NCBI RefSeq assembly: GCF_037975245.1
Contig: NC_092581.1
Location: forward strand, 6,849,501-6,913,500
DNA from: Apostichopus japonicus
Taxonomy: Eukaryota; Echinodermata; Holothuroidea; Aspidochirotida; Stichopodidae
Length of the DNA stretch: 64,000 nucleotides
Reading direction: 5' to 3'
Positions 35,209 through 44,700 of this stretch are shown in pieces. Numbering within the stretch: position 1 is the stretch's first letter; each line of letters starts with the position of its first letter. The notes under the pieces are model-generated. The model did not search any database. It worked only from the letters and a program-made list of their open reading frames with translations, and was not told the origin of the DNA. Position numbers and translations under genes: made by a program.

Positions 35209-37033
35209 CAGTGTTCTCCACTACCGGTTTTGTCCGGGCGCGCTGCCCGGACAAAATTTGAAAAGGCTGGCTAGCGCCCGGACATAAAGCTACCGCCCGG
35301 ACGAAAAACTCGGCCGCCCGGACAAAAAAAAAAAAATACACTGGCACCTCGTCAAACATTTTCTAAAAGTCACTCATATTCTTTAAGAGTGACGAATTTG
35401 ATCGAAACTAAAAGTTTTGTTTCTGCCGCGGCCGCGACGATTTACAAAACTGTCGATATTATGAAACAAACTACGTTCGGCAAAGCCCCGTTTCTAGAAT
35501 GCCTAACAATGAACAGCGTGCACGATACGTACATCAGTTTACAACTGCAGTGTTTAACCCTACTTAAATATCACGGTAGGCTAGCTTCATGTGTTTCGAA
35601 TTTTCCCAGGTACTGTACCTTGCCAAACAACCCCCTGTCTAACACCTTTTTTTAAACATTTTTGGCACGTTTCCAAAAAAACTTTTCATGGAGTAAACTA
35701 TTTTGGCTCCACTCTAGAATTAATTAGGTCAGTCAGTAAAGGATCGGTAAAGTTATGCGAAATATTATCTTATACGTTCAAGAAAAGTAGGTAAATATCC
35801 CCGTAACATTAGGGTAAGTAAAACACACCTCAAGCCAACTGACTCCTTCGCATGAACTGTTCATGATGAACAAAACAATCTATTCCCCATGATACACCAG
35901 GCACAGTCTATACCATACAGACATACAGTAGCACGATATCAAGGCCTCAATAGCTACAGTATGGCCATCTTTATGAAAGTAAAACGTGCAATCCCATGTT
36001 TAAGGCCACTTGGCAATATTAACTAAATGCTAAATATTGTTTCCATGTCCTTGTAGAGAACGTCAACTTCGCAAAATACAATTTAAATTGTGTTTTTGTT
36101 GTTACGTGAGATCCGTAACCGACGAAGTGGTTAGGCTATTTACTATACACTTAACTATGGTAGGATATTAATTTTTCCTTTTTTTTGTGAAAATTCTAGA
36201 AAATACTTTCTTTTTCTGCCGCTCAACACCAGATGTGGTCTTATGGTTAATTCATAAATGGGTGTACTAGAGCCTTGTTTACATGAAATTAGTTGCATTT
36301 AGCACGAAATGCCAGTTTTGCGTGAATTTTTCGAAAGTATTTTGCTCGAGCTTTCGTAAAATTTGAGAGGTGTACCAACTTACTTTTCGTACACAATTGG
36401 TAATTTCTCTACTGATTTTCAGAGTTTTGTTCTCTATACAGTGAATGTTGCAAAGGACGGGTTTTTACGAACTTCAAAAGTCATGAAGTTGATAAACTTT
36501 ATTTCTTTTCAACTTTCTCACTGCAATTGTTATCCTGTTGGTGTTGAAATAAATAAAGACTAATTTGTTATTTGATCATCTATTTATCATTCTTTCATTC
36601 ATTGTGTGCATCTGTGTAATAAGGACTGATAATTGGTTGATATGCCTGAACTTGGCAGTTATCCCAGTCAAGCACAGGCTGTGTTGGGTTAGCCTTGCAC
36701 AGTGTAGAATAATTTTTCATTGGACTTAGGGCCTATTCATTACTACTCATATTTCAGCAACAATTTTGAAGTGTTCTTATTTTTTTTCATTTGGCAAACG
36801 TAAGAGAAAATTTAAAACACTGCCTAAAAAATAGCAATTCCTGGAGATACATGCAAGGCAAATATAGCACCAAATATTGCACCATTTGGCGTCTAGCCCA
36901 CCTTCGGAGGGCAAAAATTTTCCACAGGGGAGGGGGACACCCTCCCTCCCCTTAGACCCCTCCCCCAGGACGGCAATTACCCCCAGGACGGCTATTACCA
37001 CCCGGACAAAAAAATGACCTGCGGAGAACACTG
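35209..37033. mobile_element. element with CAGTGTTCTCC ends and GCCCGGAC repeats
   Basis: Ends CAGTGTTCTCC and GGAGAACACTG are perfect inverted repeats, with a 5-bp duplication TAAAT (35204-35208 and 37034-37038). The left subterminal zone has GCCCGGAC about five times within 100 bp, and the right zone has CACCCGGAC. Phrases at 35430-36200 match, inverted, 30215-30555 of another element. No transposase frame recognised. Confidence 0.8.
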
Positions 37034-37038
37034 TAAAT

Positions 37039-37662
37039 ATGATTAAATATTCATTAATTATTACAAAAAGTAGGTACAGCTCAAACTTCGAAGTTTCATT
37101 GTGAACACCTCACACGTGCGGTACGATTGTTAACTGTATATATTGGTATATGTACTGTAGGCAACGTTGTCAAAGTCCTTCAGCTACTCTGTTCCTTGGC
37201 GAATCGATTAAAGCATTTAATTAGGAATTCGGTTTGTTTCTCATGATATAAAATATCAAATGGCATGTGAAATAACATTTTTATTTCTCTCTCCGAACAA
37301 AATAAACTTGCATTGCAGGACCGGGTTTCACTCTGCTGAACACAATAGGCATAGGCTAGGCCTACTCATTCACTCCACGATAAGCAGTTCTATTCAGTGC
37401 AGGCTGTCCGTTGTGCCGGCGGACAAAGCTCTGTCTGCTGACCACCTAATTAATCTTCGGGACTTTTTGGTCAAAGCCCAGTGACGTCATTCAGAATATT
37501 CATAGCCTCGGCAGAAACATGGCTTTCCGCGGCATACCGCAACGACGAGTTTTGAAAAGGCCCTAAGTAAGACCATGCAGAAGAATAGAAACAAGCACAC
37601 ACACACACATAAAAAAATGAATGATGCAACAGCTAAGAACTCATTGACTATTCATAATTACT
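37039..37662. other. unassigned sequence
   Basis: A 74-codon frame at 37260 has no recognisable content. The end of this stretch (37530-37563) matches 28209 inverted. A short ACACAC run occurs near 37600. Confidence 0.4.
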
Positions 37663-37965
37663 TACATGTCCAAGGGCGTAGGAACCAGGGGGGCTGGGGG
37701 GTGCTAGCCCCCCCCAGTGAAAAATATGGAGGGGCAGAAGTATCATTCCGCCCCCCGCTTCGTAAGTCAGAAAACCCCTTTTTCATTTCCAAATGAGAAA
37801 AAAATCTCATTTGGAGCACCAAATTGCATCTAAGGCCAGGTGAAAATGCAAAATTATATACAAAATGGAGTGGGTGGGTTGAAGTGTGCTATATTGCACC
37901 AAATTGCATCTGAGGCCATAGGCGTACGAGGCGGGGGGGCAGGGGGGGCAGACTGCCCCCCAAAT

Positions 37966-38027
37966 TTCCAGAGGACAAGAAATTCGGGCAAAAGTCCTGA
38001 AAAATTCGGGCAGCCTAAGAGGAGAAA

Positions 38028-38088
<61 letters not shown>

Positions 38089-38150
38089 TTCTCCTCTAAG
38101 GCTGCCCGAATTTTCAGGACTTTTGCCCGAATTTCTTGTCCTCTGGAAAT
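37966..38150. repeat. long foldback with AT microsatellite loop
   Basis: Nearly perfect arms of about 60-65 bp, containing CCAGAGGACAAGAAATTCGG on the left and its reverse complement on the right, flank an AT run at about 38037-38083. The RNA or single-stranded DNA would form a strong hairpin. Confidence 0.9.
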
Positions 38151-38340
38151 ATATATATAAATATGCAGTAGCTTGCCCGAATCTTTTTCAAGTTTTGCCC
38201 GACAATTCCATGATTTTCTTTATTTAGCATCATGATGCCCGAATATTTCCGTGTAACACCACCGTAAGCGCAGTTCATCTGGGCTAACACGCTTTTTGCA
38301 CGATCAATTTTTTTTTTGCTATTCAATTGTATACCTGGAC

Positions 38341-38983
38341 CAAGGGCGGCGGAACCGGGGGGGGGCACAGGGGGCACGTGCCCCCCACTTTTCCTCAGGT
38401 TAAAAATGTGCCTTTTTTCTACATAAAAATTGAGGTGCCTCAAGTTAGCAAGAGGCCAGGGAACCAGAATGAACACTCGGGACTGCTCTGAGGGGTTTGT
38501 AAAACCAAAAATTTTCTAGTACGCTCCGCGCCAACCGATGGTGGCGCTCCGCTCAGACAGTCGTGCATACAACTTTGCAAATCTTGGCTAAGCCTGTGAC
38601 TTTTAATGAATTTCTGTGGGTCAAACTCAAAGCTATTTCGAATGGAAAAAAATTGTTAAAATCGTTAACAAGAGAAAACTCTAATTCGGAAGATTCCTAC
38701 ATTAGCAACTAGCTTGATTTCACCTCATTTTGTCTCAAAAGAAAACTTGTTCCTTGTTTCCCAATTTGCGCATTGGATATTGCAGTGCTAGTATGCATAT
38801 TTTCCTTTAGGGGCGGGGGGGGGGCGTTGATGGAGTGATGTGTATACACAAATAAGATAATACAATAAGAGTTATAAAGGGTACTAAATGTAAGGCTGCA
38901 TCAGTCCAATCGAATTTCTGCAAAGTGGCCTTTGATGTCGGTGCCCCCCCCCCCCCAGATTAAAAGTGCTTCCGCCGCCCTTG
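38341..38983. mobile_element. innermost element of the nest
   Basis: Ends CAAGGGCGGCGGAA and TTCCGCCGCCCTTG are flanked by a perfect 8-bp duplication, ACCTGGAC (38333-38340 and 38984-38991). It carries a shared module at about 38493-38565. Long C and G tracts lie just inside both ends. No coding capacity. Confidence 0.9.
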
Positions 38984-39688
38984 ACCTGGACATCCCCAAC
39001 ATGAGTGTATATAAGAAACATTTCCTTTTTCATGGATGGTGGGTGGATGGGGAGTGCCTAGAAGTACAGGTTTATCATATTCTTTGTTATTTTATACTTT
39101 TTTTGTGAGACAAATTGCAGTCTCACCCGACACAGCGACATATCCCGCCTACGTGTCGTTGAACAATGTATGTTTTTCTGGAGGTAGCTGAGTATTGTGT
39201 TAAAATAATAAATACGGTAACTAAATAGGAGCTTAAAAAATATACTGTCCCATTTTTCCCCTTCAAAGTGATGTTACCATTTTTTCTTCTTCTAATTTAC
39301 CAAGTTTTTGGGGAAGTGTAAATTTCTAAAACGTGAGATTATTAAATAAAGAATGTTTAGATGCAACTTGCAAGGCCTCAGAGGTGCCGTTTCCGGCAAT
39401 CTGAGAGGCATTGTGTGCCAAAAATTTTCTTGTACGCTACGCGCCAACCGATGGTGGCGCTCCGCTTAGATAGTGTCACGGGAAGTTTCGGGCACAAAAA
39501 GTTCTGCCCCCCCAAACTGAAATGGTCCCGTACGCCTATGTCTGAGGCCACCTAGAAATGCGAAAAAATTCCAATGGGGAAGGGGACACTCCCTCCCCTT
39601 AGACCCTCCCCTTAGACCCTCCCCCAGGCCGGCCATCAGTCTTCAGCCCCCCCACTCAAAAGTACCTTTCTACGCCACTGTATATGTC

Positions 39689-40912
39689 TCATGTACAAGG
39701 TTTAAGTCAAGGTTTAAATCACAAATGTAATGTGGTCTCTAAGTCTAGATAAAAGTTCTGGCTAAACGCTAGTTGGCCTTTCATGGTGTTAAGACCCGGA
39801 TCTCTCAATCCCCACTGGCAGCATTGACCCAAGTACCACCCGACCAAGCTACCATTAAAACTGTGAGACGAAAAGAGGAACAACAGTTTAGCTTCATTGT
39901 CGTTATAACATTAGGGCACATGTAAGTCAATCGCTGATATAATAAAACAATAACTATGCAGTCTCACAAATTATACTTAACTGCACATTTGGATAAGGCA
40001 TCTGAATGGATTTTATCTTGACATAAACAAAGGCTACTTCTAGTTCTTAAAATAATAAAATGAAACCTGCTCTTCCTTTCTAATAATTCAATACATAACA
40101 ACACAATCAATTTGGCGGGCCTTAAATACTTATTTCTATGTGATTGCAGTTTTGATCACTTCGGGGAATACCCTACTCAGAGTGTTACTCAGCAATGACG
40201 TCACCCCTCATGACGACCAGATGTACACGTTGTAGCCTATTCATAACGCTAGGTCACTGAGCAACAGTACGTACAAAAAAATTACCTAAAATGTCGCATC
40301 TACGGCATCCTGATACATATAATATACTGCTATTAACAACATCAAGAAATAAATCACTTTTGTACTGAAATGACTGTGTAAATTATGATTTTGTACCACT
40401 AATCACTTATCGAACGACAAACGTTGGTTATGCGAATATGCGTAGGCCCATGGTAAAACAGACATATCATACATGCAAACCTAACGGTCTCGTTTATAAT
40501 GAATATTAACTCTCATGTATCGATGGCAAATCTGGACCATCCGTCATGATGAAACACTTTTAATAACGAAAAATATTCAATCAACAACCTAGTAATACTT
40601 TCATATTCACATGAAAGAGGTTTAAGCATCATCTTACCTGTGAGACGGAGAGAGGGAAAACAGTTTAGCTTTATAGTTGTTAAAACGTTAAGGCACATTT
40701 AGATCAATCGCTGAGGCTCCGCCCACCATATGCGCTATTGAACGCCAAAATAAACAACAAAATTTTGGGTAGGACACCGCTAATAAACCATACCCATAAC
40801 AATGGCACCATCAATTTTCCCTACCATAACCGCGCGGGTTTTTTTGCTATCAGAGCCGGAAGTTTTCGCCACTTGTAAACAATTCAGTAGTAAACAATTT
40901 TCGTACGCTGCT
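39689..40912. other. unassigned sequence with a diverged internal duplication
   Basis: Two stretches of about 75 bp, 39856-39932 and 40641-40717, are similar (CTGTGAGACG, AACAGTTTAGCTT, TCAATCGCTGA) in direct orientation. On the minus strand at about 39790-39865 a TAGCTTGGTCGG phrase could be the A box of a decayed tRNA-like SINE, but the B box is poor. No gene can be supported. Confidence 0.4.
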
Positions 40913-41041
40913 CCTGTGAAGCCTAAATGGGTCTAAAATTGCCTCTATTGACCCAATTTTCTCACCACATGTACTTTAATTCATGCTCTTCAATATGCAA
41001 GCCACAAAAAAAATCTATAAGTTGAAGGTTTACGGTCTTGT

Positions 41042-41389
41042 ATGAGGCTGATGCCTCCTAACACGACTTTACAACTTCACCCCTGGTCATTGGTAACTTG
41101 TCACACCCACACACCAAAGTGTGCACAATTCAAACAATCTCTCCTGGGGCACCACAGTGCACCACAACCACGTGTCCCCCGGGGAACTTCCCATAGGGTG
41201 CAGCCACAAACCGGCGCACGCAACTATATTTACAAGTTACCTCGCAGGTGCCCATTTATAAACCTGGGTGAAGAGAGGCAATGGAGATAAAGCGCCTTGC
41301 CCAAGGACACAACGCAATGATCTGGCCAGGGACCTGTAATCCTTAGATCACAAGTCCACTGCCTTAACCACTAGACCACAACGCCCTCC
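41042..41389 (-). mobile_element. tRNA-derived SINE of a second type
   Basis: On the minus strand the element begins GGAGGGCGTTGTGG. It has an A box (TGGTCTAGTGG), a shortened B-box region, then GTGTCCTTGGGCAAGGCGCT and TTGCCTCTCTTCACCCAGG, a conserved SINE central block found in many metazoan genomes. It is followed by an extended body to about 41042. It is unrelated in head and body to the SINE at 3248. The exact 3' end is uncertain. Confidence 0.75.
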
Positions 41390-41395
41390 AAAAAA

Positions 41396-41844
41396 TTGAC
41401 AGTAGTTACTGTATGCTCTTTGTGTATCGGGTGCCCAATGAAGTAACTTTCCTTCAGGGTTATAACAACAAAGATTTAAGAAGTTTGACCGAAGGTGACC
41501 ATATTTGATAATCTGGCATATTTGCGGCCAATGCAGCATACCTCTACACAAAGACCTAGATAAGGTTGGAGTAAAAAAAAATGCACTGAGCTAATGAAAA
41601 GTAATACGTTATTTATTGACAGACTCTTGGGAATATGAAGTTACAATGCTGTTTCGAATATTATTGATGTAGATTTATACACTTAATATGGCTGTACTAG
41701 TGTTATAATTAAGATCTGTGTATTCTATTCAAGAAATGTATATCTGTCGTACGTAGTTTAATAGTTTATCTTGTGAATGAATTAATAAATGTATACAACG
41801 TACTTAGTTATGTTAATTGATTGTATAAACCTTCGGAATGCGTT
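41396..41844. repeat. diverged Sat-A-related sequence
   Basis: 41425-41545 matches 34719-34850 inverted. 41575-41700 shares CTGAGCTAATGAAAAGTAAT and GGAATATGAAGTTACAA with 43560-44410. This is the edge of a Sat-A-related repeat domain that runs to about 51 kb. A minus-strand 67-codon frame here is a chance frame. Confidence 0.55.
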
Positions 41845-41972
41845 AATACAATTAAAGTGTTACGTAATCGCTACACCGTGCTAGCTCCTCTTTGGCAGTA
41901 GCTGTATAAATACAATTAAAGTGTTACGTAATCGCTAAGCCGTGCAAGCTCCTCTTTGGCCGTAGCTTTATT
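41845..41972 (+). repeat. 64-bp tandem duplication with a TATA-like motif
   Basis: Two head-to-tail copies of a unit containing AAATACAATTAAAGTGTTACG and TAGCTCCTCTTTGGC (the first a little over the core needed) differ at a few positions. TGTATAAATA at the junction is TATA-like. The arrangement resembles a promoter or LTR-type repeat, but no LTR partner was found. Confidence 0.75.
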
Positions 41973-42463
41973 TGAATTGTTTAGTTCATTCAATTCACTC
42001 CTCCCAACAAGAAGGGCGTCTTCTCTTCACTACATATGTTGCCTTTCTTTTCATTATCTGGCAACGCCGTTCTACAGTTTGCCGATTGTTACATTGCCGA
42101 ATTTTACATTGCCGTTCAGTTCTGCCCGTGCTTGCTTCCATGAGTTTGTTACTGTACGATACATCTATGCTGAATCATCTCTATCTCTCGCTAGTTGAAC
42201 TTACTTTCCGTCAATCCATTTACCTGCATGATTTTCTCGTCCATTTGGATGTTCTCGATTTGGACTATGTTGTGTGTAACTTTTACTCGGAATCTTTCCA
42301 TATCTTTTCACGAGGAACTTTTCTACAAAATATATATTGGTCAATTTCAAAACCACGCTCTTCCGAAAACCTGACTAGCAAACTGTACGGAACAACTTTC
42401 GACAACCTACCCTGCTCTCAGCGACTTCTATTGCAAGTAATAGAAATGCAGTGTTCGAGGTAA
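41972..42463 (+). other. unrecognised 163-codon open reading frame
   Basis: This is the longest methionine-started frame outside Sat-B. It is leucine- and serine-rich with no motif I recognise and begins directly after the 64-bp duplication with a TATA-like motif. A second overlapping frame of 80 codons is open in the same region. It could be the remnant of a retroelement, a noncoding transcript or chance. Sequence on both sides is Sat-A-related repeat. No function is proposed. Confidence 0.2.
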
Positions 42464-43160
42464 TGGCAAGCTTAGAAAAAAACTTACTTTTCAAAAAGAT
42501 ATATTCTGATTATTGATGTAGATTGATACATTTAATATGGCTGTTCTAATAGTCTGTATATAGGGAAGCGCTTATTTGTTTTCATTGAAGTAAAAAGTTA
42601 ATACTGGTGCTTTTCGGGAGTTTTCTTTTGTTGTTTGAAACAAGTAGTGTACCCTTGATTTTTGTTTAACCACGGTTGTCTGTACATTATTTAACTTTTC
42701 ATATAGAGTTATTTCTTTCAAGCAATTTCAGACATGGATATAAAAACTCTCCCTTTCTTTCAAATTGAACCCAAGGAATAGCGTGACGTTTGTTGAGGCA
42801 TGCTCCAAGGTCCCTGCAAATTTTCTCTCTTCGAGATACACAGATGTACCCTACCCTTGTGGGATTGTAGACAGGCTTCTGCAAGAAATCATTCCGTGAA
42901 CATGTGAGTATTATCATTTATTTACATTATTAAATTTTGTTTGTATGAATTAATGAGGGTGAACATTTTGCTTCAAACGCACTGGCTTACTTAAAACATA
43001 TTGTATTTAAGGTACATAAATAATAGTATGTCAAAAAGGTATTTCCTGATTATTAATGTAGATTTATACATTAAATAATGCTATACTACGGGTGTATATG
43101 CCCCAAATTATACCATGCTATAAATACTACAAGTTTTCAACAAATAATTTTCAACACATG
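42464..43160 (+). repeat. diverged Sat-A-related sequence
   Basis: Contains TCTGATTATTGATGTAGATT twice (near 42505 and 43045) and AAGCAATTTCAGACATGGATA near 42719, all Sat-A phrases. No gene seen. Confidence 0.6.
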
Positions 43161-44700
43161 CTTTTTCAAAAAACCGATGGTTAGGCAAGATTTTCCCATT
43201 TACTTAGTGTGGTGTAAGGTTACCATGTGTTCTAATATAACAACAATAACGAAAGTGTTACATGGATATCTTATAACTGCGTCATGATTTCAGCAAATAA
43301 ACAGATTGTTAGGCTTGATTATCCCCATTGACCTAGTGTCATGTTAGGCAACCATGTGGTCGAAGATAAGGACAAAGTATTCCATGATAACTGCGTCACA
43401 ATTTCAGCTAATAAACATATGCTTAGGCTAGGTTTCCCATTGACTTAGTGTAGTGTTAGGTTACCATGTGGAAGAAATTGAAAGAATTCGGAATTTTATT
43501 CTGACTCCAATATTTAATATGTTTAAACTGTCTTTAAACATATCATATATTGGAGTCGGAATAAAATTTATTGAGCTAATGAAAAATAATACATTATTTA
43601 TAGACACATTTTAGGAATATGAAGTTACAACTCGGTTTCGCACACGTTTTGTTAATCAGCTAGGCCTTTATTTTCATTCATGAAAGTGATAGTAAAAGCA
43701 ATAAAGAAAGTATTTCATGGATATCTTATAACTGAGTCACAATTTCAGCTTATAAACAGACGGGTTAGGGCTAGATTGCCCCCCCCCCCCCCGTTGACTT
43801 CGTGTGGTGTTCCATGTGGTCGAAGATAAGAACAATAACAAAGTATGATAACTGCGTCACAATTTCAGCTAATAAACATATGCTTAGGATGGGTTTCCCT
43901 AGTGACTTAGTGTAGTGTTGGGTTACCATGTGGAAGAAATTGAAAGAATTCGGATTTTTTATTCCGAGTCCAATATTTAATGTTAAAACTGACTTTAAAC
44001 ATACCAAATATTGGAATCGGAATAAACTTTACTGAGCAAATGAGAATTATTACATTATTTATTGACACATCGTAGGAATATGAAGTTACAGCGCGGTTTC
44101 GCATACGTTTTGTTATTCAGATAGGCCTTAACGTTTCATTATGAAAGTAAAAGCAATAACGAAAGTAATCCATGGATATTTTAGGCTAGGCTTAGGCTAG
44201 ATTTCCCCATTGACTTAGTGTGGTGTTAGGTTAACATGTGGAAGAAATTGAAAGAATTCGGAATTTCATTCTGACTCATATATTTTATATGTTTAAAATG
44301 ACATTAAACATATCAAATATTGGAGTCTGAATATAATTTACTGAGCTAATGAAAAAGTAATACTTTATTTATTGACTCATTTTAGGAATATGAAGTTACA
44401 ACTCGGTTTTGCTTACGTTTTGTTATTCAGCTAGGCCCTAATTTTCATTCATTAAAGTGATAGTAAAAGCAATAACGAAAGTATTCCGTGGATATCTTAT
44501 AACTGTCACAATTTCAGCCAAAAAACAAAATGGTTAGCCTAGATTCCCCATTGACTTTATGTAGTGTTAGGTTACCATGTGGAAGAAATTGAAAGAATTC
44601 GAAATTTTATTCCGACTTCAATATTTAATATGTTTAAACTGACTTTAAACATATCATATATTTGGGTCAGAATAAAATTTACTGAGCTAATGAAAAGTAA
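43160..44700 (+). repeat. tandem block mixing the hAT module and AT-rich hairpins
   Basis: About four units of 310-450 bp combine TTAGGCTAGATTTCCCCATT and GACTTAGTGTGGTGTTAGGT, found also in the hAT element at 24816, with a hairpin around ATATTTAATATGTTTAAACT and then CTGAGCTAATGAAAA. Hairpins start near 43490, 43945, 44255 and 44595. The block links the hAT family to Sat-A. Confidence 0.75.

Larger units (their letters stand above)
37917..39540. mobile_element. middle element of the nest, sister of 8772
   Basis: Ends CATAGGCGTACGAG and GTACGCCTATG (right end continuing inward as GTCCC) match the family at 8772. The 8-bp duplication TCTGAGGC is perfect (37909-37916 and 39541-39548). It contains a long foldback at 37966-38150, the inner element at 38341, and one shared module at 39388-39477. 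Confidence 0.87.
37671..39680. mobile_element. outer element of a three-level nest
   Basis: Ends CAAGGGCGTAGGAA and TTTCTACGCCACTG. Flanks TACATGTC (37663-37670) and TATATGTC (39681-39688) agree at seven of eight positions. Without the nested element the outer unit is only about 380 bp, so it is a MITE. Confidence 0.75.

Noticed and set aside
28200-37563. Pair of TGAAAAGGCC ends as one 9-kb transposon
   Set aside because: The two stretches match inverted, but the DNA between them holds many complete unrelated elements and no shared duplication was found; they are more likely fragments of two copies.
40513-40698. 61-codon minus-strand frame with a possible splice donor near 40640
   Set aside because: No recognisable domain; part of it overlaps a sequence duplicated at 39856, which suggests repeat.
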